Origin: Janthinobacterium psychrotolerans
Lineage (GTDB): Bacteria; Pseudomonadota; Gammaproteobacteria; Burkholderiales; Burkholderiaceae_D
Assembly (NCBI RefSeq): GCF_001677885.1
Contig: NZ_LOCQ01000046.1
Span: 57,898-121,897 of the forward strand
Reading direction: 5' to 3'
DNA: 64,000 nucleotides
Under the pieces are notes generated by a model. It searched no databases and was not told where the DNA came from. It saw only the letters and a list, made by a program, of their open reading frames with translations. The translations under genes and the position numbers were made by a program. Positions 33,724-40,845 of the stretch are shown here, piece after piece (the first letter of the stretch is position 1; each line of letters starts with the position of its first letter).

Positions 33724-35175
33724 TTAGTTACCGCGCAGCAGCGACAGCACGCCGTTCGGCAGCGAGTTGGCCTGGGCCAGCATGGCCGTGCCGGCCTGTT
33801 GCAGGATCTGGCCGCGCGTCAGCTTGGCCGTTTCCGCCGCAAAATCGGTATCCTGGATGCGGCTACGCGAAGCCGACAGGTTTTCCGACGTCGATTCCAG
33901 GTTGGTGACGGCGGTTTCAAAGCGTGACTGCAAGGCGCCGAAGGAGGCGCGCTGGTTGTTGACGGCGGCCAGTGCGGAATCGAGAATCTTCAGGGCATCG
34001 CTGGCGCCCTTGGTGGTCGATACATCGATGCCCGACACGGAATTGAGCGTGGCGCCCACGGCCGTGACGGCATTGGTGCTGGTGACATTACCGATTGAAA
34101 AACCCTTGTCCGAATTCATCGACACATAGCCCATGGTCGTGGCCGTTTCGCCAGTGCCCACGGTGGCTGTCGTACCGACCGTGCCGGCGGCATTGATGGA
34201 CGCTGCCACGACGGTGGAGGCGGCGGCGGTGCTGTTGTTTTTCAGCGTGACATTGTTGCCGGCGGTATTGGTCAGGATCAGGCCATCGTTGGTGCTGTTC
34301 AGCTTGGCGCTTACACCGGTCGATGCCGACACATCGTTAAAGGCGCTGACGGACGATGCCAGGGCTGCGGCGTTCAGAGGGTTGCCGACGGTAAAGGTCA
34401 CGTTGGCGGCCGTGCTGTTGTCCGACGTCAGGCCCAGCGCATACACGCCGCCAGCAACAAATTTGGCCGACTGTTCGGTTTTTGCCGTGGCCGTGACGCC
34501 GGTTTTTTCGGAGGCGCCGTTGACGCTCGTTGCCAGCGCTTGCGCGCTGTCGCCCGACTTGACGGTGATGGTCGCCGATTGCAGGCCCTGAATGTCGAAC
34601 GAGCCAGCGGTGTAGGCGGTGCCGGCGGTGGTGGTGGCCGGCGCCGTGGTGGCCACTTCATTGTTGCCGTAGTTATTGGTGCGGAAATTGGCGGTGGTGG
34701 CCTGGATGGTCTGGCCGGCGTTGGCGCCGACCTGGAACGTTGCGGTACCGAACGAGCCGTCCAGCAGCTTCAGGCCGTTGAATTCCGAGGTTTGCGAAAT
34801 GCGGTCGGCTTCCGACAGCAGTTGCCCTACCTCTTGCTGGATGGCCTTGCGGTCGCCGGCCGAGTTGGTGGCGTTCGCCGACTGGACCGACAGCTCACGT
34901 ACCCGTTGCAGGATGTTGCCCGTCGATTGCAGGGAACCTTCCGCCGTTTGCAGCAGCGATACGCCATCGTTGGCGTTGCGGCGGGCTTGGTCGAGACCGC
35001 GGATTTGCGAGGTGAAACGCTCGGAAATCGCCAGCCCTGCGGCGTCGTCTTTCGCGCTGTTGATGCGCAGACCGGACGACAGGCGTTGCAGGGAGGTGGA
35101 CAGTGCGGCTTGGGATGCGCCCAGATTGCGTTGCGAATTGAGCGATGCGATATTGGTATTGATAACTGCGGCCAT
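33724..35175 (-). CDS. fliC: Flagellin 2 (FliC paralogue)
   Basis: Second filament subunit, also exactly 483 aa. It starts [38 protein letters not shown] and ends [20 protein letters not shown]. The D0/D1 regions are almost the same as in flagellin 1; differences cluster in the exposed centre (about residues 170-390). The ATG at 35175, after GGGAGC, was chosen over a longer upstream reading because it starts the conserved flagellin N-terminus. It is first of the minus-strand flagellin pair and has its own sigma-28 promoter and terminator. Confidence 0.97.
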   Translation of the reverse strand: MAAVINTNIASLNSQRNLGASQAALSTSLQRLSSGLRINSAKDDAAGLAISERFTSQIRGLDQARRNANDGVSLLQTAEGSLQSTGNILQRVRELSVQSANATNSAGDRKAIQQEVGQLLSEADRISQTSEFNGLKLLDGSFGTATFQVGANAGQTIQATTANFRTNNYGNNEVATTAPATTTAGTAYTAGSFDIQGLQSATITVKSGDSAQALATSVNGASEKTGVTATAKTEQSAKFVAGGVYALGLTSDNSTAANVTFTVGNPLNAAALASSVSAFNDVSASTGVSAKLNSTNDGLILTNTAGNNVTLKNNSTAAASTVVAASINAAGTVGTTATVGTGETATTMGYVSMNSDKGFSIGNVTSTNAVTAVGATLNSVSGIDVSTTKGASDALKILDSALAAVNNQRASFGALQSRFETAVTNLESTSENLSASRSRIQDTDFAAETAKLTRGQILQQAGTAMLAQANSLPNGVLSLLRGN

Positions 35176-35268
35176 TTTGAAGCTCCCGATTAACTGGGTT
35201 TTGGCTCTGTGCCTGCTTACCTTGGTCTGCCCCCGCACTCTGGAGCACTCAAACCGTAGTTGTAAAGA

Positions 35269-35295
35269 TTAACGGAAGCTGGCCAGAAAAGTTTA
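35269..35295 (-). promoter_or_regulatory. Sigma-28 promoter of fliC2
   Basis: Minus strand TAAACTTT (35288-35295), 11 bases, TCCGTTAA (35269-35276): the same two boxes and spacing as fliC1, 93 bases before the ATG. Confidence 0.86.
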
Positions 35296-35385
35296 GGGTC
35301 CAGAAGCAACTTTTTTCGCGGTTTCCCCTATGAAGGCACTTCATCGCCGCCCCTATACGGCAGTGTTTTTTGATACTTTATGGCA

Positions 35386-35417
35386 AAAATAAAAAAAATA
35401 AAATGCCGGATTCCGGC
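35386..35417 (-). terminator. Second terminator-like hairpin after the GGEEF gene
   Basis: Minus strand GCCGG-AAT-CCGGC followed by ATTTTATTTTTTTTA. A short stem with a long T-rich tail, downstream of the stronger terminator at 35449-35472. Confidence 0.6.
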
Positions 35418-35448
35418 GTTGCGAAAGCGGTTTTCGGGTGTGGAAGGC

Positions 35449-35472
35449 AAAAAAAGCCCGCCGGAGGGCGGG
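35449..35472 (-). terminator. Rho-independent terminator after the GGEEF gene
   Basis: Minus strand CCCGCC-CTCC-GGCGGG followed by CTTTTTTT, about 30 bases after the stop at 35502. Confidence 0.88.
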
Positions 35473-35501
35473 TAGGGTGGCAGCTGGGTGCGGTGACCTG
35501 T

Positions 35502-37142
35502 TCAGTCCGCCACCACGACGCGGTTCTTGCCCGTCTGCTTGGCCTGGTACATGGCGCGGTCGGCGCGTTTGACCAGTTCGGCCTGGTCCTCGTTGGGCTG
35601 GCGCAAGGCCACGCCGGCGGAAAAGGTGATCAGCACTTTTTCATTATCATGCAGGAAGAAGTGGCGGGTCAGCTCGCGCTGCAGCCGTGTCATGGTCGAG
35701 GACGCCGCTTCGACCGTGGTTTCGGGCAGCAGGATCAAAAATTCCTCGCCGCCGAAGCGGGCGATCACGTCCATCGAACGCAAGGTGTCCTTGACGATCT
35801 TGACAAGGTGTTTCAGCGCCGCATCGCCGGCCAGGTGGCCATAGGTGTCGTTCAGGCGCTTGAAGTCGTCCAGGTCCAGCATGGCGATGCACAGCGGCGT
35901 GCCGCGCCGGTCCGAGCGCGCCGTTTCGCGTTCGAACACATCGTCCAGGCCGCGCCGGTTCAGGCTGCCCGTCAGCTGGTCTTCGCGCACCAGCTCGCTC
36001 ATATGCTGGAGCTTGGCCTCCAGCGTGTGGATGCGCTGTTCCGCATCGAGCACTTCCTGGCGCGCCAGCACCATCTTGTCGCGCGCGCGCAGCGCCTCGG
36101 TCTGCACCAGCCGGGTTTCGTGCAGCACGTCGTCGAGCACCTTGTTCAGGTCGGTGATATTTTCCGCCTGGCTGATCTTGTCGGAATAGCCGCCGATCTT
36201 TTCATGGAAGTCGCCGGTGCTGGCCGCCACCTGGCTCAGGCGGTCGATAAAGGTCATCATCATGTTCTTGACGGTCAGCTTGACGTCCGACAGGCTGTGC
36301 TTGAGCTGGCTTTGCTTGTAGATGACTTCCTTCAGGCTGCGCGTGGCGTCTTCCAGCGCACGCTGGTCGAGCGGACCGGCGATCAGGTTCTGCACGGCAT
36401 CGACCTGGCCGCGCAGCCAGCTGTCGTCGTCGAGCAGCTGGCTGACATTGTCCAGCAGCAGCTTGAACAGGCGCAGCAGCAACTCCTGCTGCTCGGCCGT
36501 GTCGCCGCTTTTCAGCTCGATCTGGTAGCACAGCTGCTTCAGGCGCACCGCCGCTTCGTTCAGCGCGTCTTCCGTGTGCGCCTGCTTGATGGCCGCGCCC
36601 AGCGATTCGGCTTCCTCCACCAGCGCCGGCGTGCCGGTCAGCAAGGTGGCCACGGCAAAGCCCAGGGTGCGGCTCAGCAATTCGCGCAGGGTGCGCGTCT
36701 GTTCGCCGTCCGGCAGCGGCGGCAGCTCGATGCCGCCGCCTTTCCTGGCCTGCCTTTCCGACAGCTGCGCCAGCGTGCGCGCATAGCTGTCCCAGTCGCG
36801 CGCTTTCAGGGCGCGCTGGAACCGCCGGCCAAAGTCGCCCAGTTCGCCGCCCGATTCGCTCATCCTGGTGGCAAACTGGCTCAGTACGTTTTCGGCCCCA
36901 TTGTCGGGCGGTGTGCTGGCGGCCAGCACGGCGGCGGGGGCGGCGATGTCAGCCGGTTCGCTGATGCCGGCGATTTCATTGTAGATGTCGCGGTAGGCGT
37001 TCGGCGTCGGTGCGATGCGGCGCGTGGCCAGGCGGCGAAACGCTTCGCGCGCGATATCGGCCGGGTTCAGCGGCGTCGCGGGGTTGGCAGCAGCGGCACC
37101 GGCAGGAGTGCTGGCCGGCGGTGAGGGCAATTTACTGGACAT
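35502..37142 (-). CDS. GGDEF-family diguanylate cyclase
   Basis: Makes cyclic di-GMP from two GTP. The 546-aa protein has a C-terminal GGDEF domain (about residues 375-540) with active-site GGEEF (ARFGGEEFLILLPE). A product-inhibition I-site, RSMD, lies five residues before it. The N-terminal 370 residues are helical, with no clear transmembrane helix or PAS motif, and include the short motif APTPNAYRDIYNEIAG near residue 45. Placed beside flagellin genes and the YcgR brake, it may tune motility, but this is inference. GTG/ATG choice: ATG at 37142. Confidence 0.92.
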   Translation of the reverse strand: MSSKLPSPPASTPAGAAAANPATPLNPADIAREAFRRLATRRIAPTPNAYRDIYNEIAGISEPADIAAPAAVLAASTPPDNGAENVLSQFATRMSESGGELGDFGRRFQRALKARDWDSYARTLAQLSERQARKGGGIELPPLPDGEQTRTLRELLSRTLGFAVATLLTGTPALVEEAESLGAAIKQAHTEDALNEAAVRLKQLCYQIELKSGDTAEQQELLLRLFKLLLDNVSQLLDDDSWLRGQVDAVQNLIAGPLDQRALEDATRSLKEVIYKQSQLKHSLSDVKLTVKNMMMTFIDRLSQVAASTGDFHEKIGGYSDKISQAENITDLNKVLDDVLHETRLVQTEALRARDKMVLARQEVLDAEQRIHTLEAKLQHMSELVREDQLTGSLNRRGLDDVFERETARSDRRGTPLCIAMLDLDDFKRLNDTYGHLAGDAALKHLVKIVKDTLRSMDVIARFGGEEFLILLPETTVEAASSTMTRLQRELTRHFFLHDNEKVLITFSAGVALRQPNEDQAELVKRADRAMYQAKQTGKNRVVVAD

Positions 37143-37171
37143 GGAGGCACGGCCTTTTTAGATATTTGCTA

Positions 37172-37199
37172 ATTATCCCCATGATATGCGAGTTGGCAA
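37172..37199 (-). promoter_or_regulatory. Possible sigma-70 promoter of the GGEEF gene
   Basis: Minus strand TTGCCA (37194-37199), 16 bases, GATAAT (37172-37177), 30 bases before the ATG. Good boxes with slightly short spacing. Confidence 0.45.
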
Positions 37200-37261
37200 A
37201 GCACTTATTCTTGGATAAGCAAGACGAAGTGTGGCCAATTCGCGCAATACGCTGCGCGGGA

Positions 37262-37909
37262 CTAGTCCACCAGCTGGTTGCGGATCGCATAATGGGTCAG
37301 CTCGGCACTGTTTTTCAGCTTCATTTTCAGCAGCAGCCGTGCGCGGTATTCGCTGACGGTTTTCGCCGACAGCTTCAGTTCTTCGGCGATTGCGCCCACC
37401 GTCTTGCCCGAGGCAATCAGCACCAGGGTCTGGTATTCGCGGTCCGACAAGGTTTCGTGCAGCGCCGTCTCATGGTCTTCGCCCACCGTATTGGCCAGTT
37501 CCTGCGCCAGCGCGGCGCTGATGTATTTCAGGCCTTCGGCCACTTGGCGGATGGCGGTGACCAGTTCGCGCGGCGCGCTCTGCTTGGTGAGATAGCCGGC
37601 CGCACCGGCTTTGAGCGAGCGGATCGCATACTGGTCTTCACGGTGCATCGAGAGCATCAATACGGCCAGTTCCGGCTTGTCCTTCTTGATCTGCTTGAGC
37701 ACGTCGATGCCGCTGCGGTCGGGCAAGGAAATGTCGAGCAGCATCACGTGGCATTTCGCCGCACGGAAGCGCTTGATCGCATCGTGGCCGTTTTCGGCCT
37801 CGCCGGCAACAATAATGTCCTTGGTATCGGCCAGGATCTGTTTCAGGCCCTCGCGCACGATCGCATGGTCGTCGGCGATGAATACCCGGATGATGGCTTT
37901 TTCTTTCAT
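37262..37909 (-). CDS. NarL/FixJ-family response regulator
   Basis: Two-domain transcriptional regulator, 215 aa. The receiver domain (about residues 5-120) has the acidic pair (FIADDH), the phospho-acceptor Asp in MLLDISLPD, and Lys in YLTKQS. The LuxR-type HTH (about 145-210) reads LSDREYQTLVLIASGKTVGAIAEELKLSAKTVSEYRARLLLKM. The start at 37909 (MKEKAII) begins the receiver; a longer reading to 37987 lies inside the kinase gene. It follows the kinase gene by 28 bases, so the two form a pair. Target genes are not known. Confidence 0.94.
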   Translation of the reverse strand: MKEKAIIRVFIADDHAIVREGLKQILADTKDIIVAGEAENGHDAIKRFRAAKCHVMLLDISLPDRSGIDVLKQIKKDKPELAVLMLSMHREDQYAIRSLKAGAAGYLTKQSAPRELVTAIRQVAEGLKYISAALAQELANTVGEDHETALHETLSDREYQTLVLIASGKTVGAIAEELKLSAKTVSEYRARLLLKMKLKNSAELTHYAIRNQLVD

Positions 37910-37937
37910 GACTGCATTCGTTTCTGCATGTGCTGCT

Positions 37938-39452
37938 TTATGGTTCACTGACGTCCGGCTGCCGCGCGCCGTGTTGCGTGGTCGCACTGGCAGCAGCCGC
38001 TATTATCGCCTCTCGGGGCGTGGTCAGCCTGATTTTTATGGTCAGCACGGTGCCGCCGCCAGGGGCGTCTGCCAGCTGCAGGCTGCCGCCGAGCGCACTG
38101 GCGCGCTCGCTCATGCCGCGGATGCCGAACGATTGTGGCTTGGCGCGGTCAAGCGGGCGCATGCCGACGCCGTTGTCGCTGATGCACAGCCGTATGTGCT
38201 GGCGCTGTTTGTCGAGGCGCACCGTGACGGCGCTGGCACGCGCGTGCTTGGCAATATTGGTCAGTGCTTCCTGCGCGATGCGAAACAGGGTGGTGGCCTG
38301 GTCCAGGCTCAAGTCGATTTCCTTGCGGTTCGAGGAAAATACGCAGCCGATGCCGGCCTGGCGCGCGAATTCGCTCACTTGCCAGTCGAGCGCGGCGACC
38401 AGACCCAGGTCCAGCATCGACGGGCGCAGGTCGAGCGAGATGCGGTGCACGGCGTCGATGCTGCGGTCGACCAGGTCGTCGACATAGGCGGCTTTTTCCT
38501 GCAGCAGCACATCGCCCTCGGGCAGGCGCCGCGCCAGCATGGCCAGCGCCATCTTGATCGCCGTCAGGTTGCCGCCCAGGTCGTCATGCAGTTCGCGCGC
38601 CAGGCGCGTGCGTTCCTGCTCCTTGACCTTGTCGATATGCGCCGTCAGCTCGGCCAGGCGCGCGCGCGACTGGCGCACCTCGATCTGTTCGAGCCGGCTT
38701 TCCGTGATATTGGTCATGATGCCTTCCCATTGCACCGCGCCATTGGCCAGTGCGCGCGGCGTCGAGCGCAGGTTGATCCATTTGACGTCTTTCCAGGCGT
38801 CGACCCAGATGCGGCCCTCCCAGTTCCAGCTCCACAGCGCGTTTTTCGAGGCCAGCATCGAGTCGCGGTAGGAGGCCCGGTCTTCGGCCAGGATCAGCTG
38901 GTAGAACAGTTCCGGCTGCGCATGCAGCTGCTTTGGTGACAGGCCCAGCAGGGCCTGGCAGCCATCGCTCAGGTAGGGAAAGCCGGCGCGCCCGTCGGCC
39001 GCGAGGCTGAACTGGTACACCAGGCCCGGCGTATTGGAAACGATGGCATTGAAGCGCGACTGCACTTGCGCCAGGGCGGCGGCGGTCGCTTGCGGCGTGC
39101 GCATCGCATCTTCCATGGCCAGGATCAGCGCGCGGCCACGGTGTTCGGTGCGCGTCAGGCGCAGGCGCACGGCGTGCACGCCCGTGTCGCTGCGTTGCAG
39201 CCGGGCCTGGACGATGGCGTGCGCGCCGACGCCATCCTCCGGTATCACTTCCCCGGCCGGCCACTGCGGCGCCAACTGGCGCACAGTCATTGCCTGCAGC
39301 TCGGACAGGCGGTAGTGCAGGTGGGCGCAGGCGGCGCGATTGGCGTCGAGCACTTGCCAGCTGGCCGCGTCGAACAGATAGGCCTCGCTGGCGTGCGCGT
39401 GCATGGCTGGCGCCAGCCGGGGAGTGTCGATCATGGTGGTGGTTTTCTTCAT
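37938..39452 (-). CDS. PAS-domain sensor histidine kinase (NarX/DegS type), cytosolic
   Basis: Sensor kinase, likely partner of the adjacent response regulator. With ATG 39452 it is 504 aa. Two PAS-like regions come first (about residues 15-115 and 125-260; the second contains SDGCQALLGLSPKQLHAQPELFYQLILAEDR). A HisKA_3 region follows with the phospho-acceptor His in RLARELHDDLGGNLTAIKMAL (near 290). The HATPase domain has TNIAKHARASAVTV and the G-box DNGVGM. No transmembrane helix is seen, so it should sense a cytoplasmic signal. An alternative start is Met at 39434. Confidence 0.9.
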   Translation of the reverse strand: MKKTTTMIDTPRLAPAMHAHASEAYLFDAASWQVLDANRAACAHLHYRLSELQAMTVRQLAPQWPAGEVIPEDGVGAHAIVQARLQRSDTGVHAVRLRLTRTEHRGRALILAMEDAMRTPQATAAALAQVQSRFNAIVSNTPGLVYQFSLAADGRAGFPYLSDGCQALLGLSPKQLHAQPELFYQLILAEDRASYRDSMLASKNALWSWNWEGRIWVDAWKDVKWINLRSTPRALANGAVQWEGIMTNITESRLEQIEVRQSRARLAELTAHIDKVKEQERTRLARELHDDLGGNLTAIKMALAMLARRLPEGDVLLQEKAAYVDDLVDRSIDAVHRISLDLRPSMLDLGLVAALDWQVSEFARQAGIGCVFSSNRKEIDLSLDQATTLFRIAQEALTNIAKHARASAVTVRLDKQRQHIRLCISDNGVGMRPLDRAKPQSFGIRGMSERASALGGSLQLADAPGGGTVLTIKIRLTTPREAIIAAAASATTQHGARQPDVSEP

Positions 39453-39456
39453 GGGC

Positions 39457-40050
39457 TCAGCGGCGCGCGCGCCAGAGGGCGGCAAAGCGCCGCAGCACGC
39501 GGGCCGGGCGCGAATTGTGGCGGCCGCGGCTGCTGGCGCCGGAGCGCAGGCGGCGCCACCAGGCGCGGCGCGTGCGGCCCAGCGAGTTCGACAGGCGTTT
39601 GATGCGGCGCCAGGCGCGTGTGCCTTGCAGGCGGGCGATCCAGCGGTCCCTGGTCGCGATGAAACGGCCATGCCAGCGGGCAAACCATGGCAGGCTCAAC
39701 AGGGTAGGGCGCGTCAGCGTGTACAGGCGCGCCACGGCGGCCGCGCCACCGAGCTTGGCCGCGACGATTACGCCGATGCCGGAAAACGCATGGCCGCGCG
39801 CAATCGCCAGCAAGGCCAGCAGCTTGACGGGAAACAGCAGCACGGCCGGCAGCACGAACACTGCCAGCGCCCAGTACGGCGGCAGGTGCTGTATCCGCGC
39901 TTCGAGCGCATGCAGCGGTGGAAACTGCGCCAGCACCTGCATCGCGCGCGCGCCCGTCGCCCACAGCCATTCCTCGATCAGCAGGAAAATGGCGGCCAGG
40001 TAGACCAGCGGCGCGAACAGCCAGCGCCTGAAACGGTAGTGCTTTCTCAT
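39457..40050 (-). CDS. Small membrane protein with Arg-rich tail, unrecognised
   Basis: A 197-aa protein with two hydrophobic segments (about residues 10-30 and 58-85) and a strongly basic C-terminal third containing many Arg and Trp residues (WWRRLRSGASSRGRHNSRPARVLRRF). The central ALLAIARGHAFSGIGVIVAAKLGGAAAVARLYTLTRPTLLSLPWFARWHGRF looks like a conserved core. I do not recognise the family by name. ATG at 40050 follows GGAG. It lies just upstream of the kinase gene (four-base gap) and may be co-transcribed. Confidence 0.75.
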   Translation of the reverse strand: MRKHYRFRRWLFAPLVYLAAIFLLIEEWLWATGARAMQVLAQFPPLHALEARIQHLPPYWALAVFVLPAVLLFPVKLLALLAIARGHAFSGIGVIVAAKLGGAAAVARLYTLTRPTLLSLPWFARWHGRFIATRDRWIARLQGTRAWRRIKRLSNSLGRTRRAWWRRLRSGASSRGRHNSRPARVLRRFAALWRARR

Positions 40051-40083
40051 CCGGCTCCAAACAATTTCTCCTGATGATACGTC

Positions 40084-40116
40084 AAAAAAGCCCGCGCACA
40101 CGGGGTGTGCAGGGGC
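40084..40116 (-). terminator. Minus-strand terminator between divergent genes
   Basis: Minus strand GCCCCTGCACAC pairs with GTGTGCGCGGGC, followed by TTTTTT. It points into the start of the gene at 39457-40050, although no minus-strand gene lies between it and spoT; greB occupies the plus strand there. Confidence 0.75.
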
Positions 40117-40137
40117 TGGCGGCGCTACAATGGCGAT

Positions 40138-40707
40138 ATGAATAAAGCATTTGTAAAAGAGTCCGACAACGACGACGATGAAGAAGCCGCCGCGCTGGCG
40201 CTGGCGATACCCGCCGGCGCCAAGAATTACATCACGCCGGCCGGTTACCAGCGCATCCGCGACGAGCTGTTGCAGCTGATCGACGTCGACCGCCCGGAGG
40301 TGGTGCGCATCGTGCACTGGGCGGCGTCGAACGGCGACCGTTCCGAAAACGGCGATTATATCTATGGCAAGCGCCGCCTGCGCGAAATCGACCGCCGCAT
40401 CCGCTTTCTCACCAAGCGCATGGACCTGGCCGCCATCGTCGACCCCAGCGTGCACCACGGCAACGATCAGGTCTTCTTCGGCGCCACCGTCACCTATCTC
40501 ACCAGCGACGGCGAAACGCACACCATCACCATCGTCGGCATCGACGAATTCGACCCGCTGAACGGCAAGATCAGCTGGGTCTCGCCGATGGCGCGCGCGA
40601 TCACCAAGGCGCGCGAGGGCGATGTGATCATTCTGAATACCCCGCTGGGGGCGCAGGAACTGGAGTTGCTGGAGGTGACGTACCCGGCGCCGGGGGATGT
40701 TGCTTGA
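40138..40707 (+). CDS. greB: GreB, transcript cleavage factor
   Basis: Rescues backtracked RNA polymerase by inserting a coiled coil into the secondary channel and stimulating RNA cleavage. The 189-aa protein has the GreB coiled coil with its acidic tip (ASNGDRSENGDYIYGKRRLREIDRRIRFLTKRM, about residues 63-95). The C-terminal FKBP-like domain has ISWVSPMARAITKAREGDVIILNTPLGAQELELLEV. The acidic N-terminal extension (residues 7-25, with DNDDDEEAAA) is longer than in E. coli. Start at the ATG at 40138; a longer reading from 40105 crosses the terminator. Confidence 0.95.
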   Translation: MNKAFVKESDNDDDEEAAALALAIPAGAKNYITPAGYQRIRDELLQLIDVDRPEVVRIVHWAASNGDRSENGDYIYGKRRLREIDRRIRFLTKRMDLAAIVDPSVHHGNDQVFFGATVTYLTSDGETHTITIVGIDEFDPLNGKISWVSPMARAITKAREGDVIILNTPLGAQELELLEVTYPAPGDVA

Positions 40708-40723
40708 ACGAGTGTTGAAGCAT

Positions 40724-40845
40724 AAAACACCTGGAAAACCGTAGCGAGCGGCAGTGAGTTGTGGCTGAGAAGCGCAGCTGTGCTTAAGCACAGCGAGCAT
40801 CGCAGGCCGCACATCGCGACGCGCAGTAGGTTTAACAGGTGTTTT
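40724..40845. ncRNA. Large symmetric hairpin, bidirectional terminator or structured RNA element
   Basis: The outer arms AAAACACCTG (40724-40733) and CAGGTGTTTT (40836-40845) pair perfectly. Next inside, AACC pairs GGTT and GCG pairs CGC across small internal loops. The centre holds GCTGTGCTTAAGCACAGC (40777-40794), a perfect hairpin with a TTAA loop. Both strands end their arm in a T-run, so it may terminate convergent greB and spoT. At 122 bases it is far larger than a normal terminator. Its class is unknown to me. Confidence 0.5.

Larger units (their letters stand above)
35176..35501. other. Intergenic region fliC2 - GGEEF gene
   Basis: 326 bases without a gene. From left to right: the fliC2 leader, its sigma-28 promoter (35269-35295), about 90 bases with no recognised signal, then two minus-oriented terminators (35386-35417 and 35449-35472) that stop transcription from the cyclase gene. 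Confidence 0.7.
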
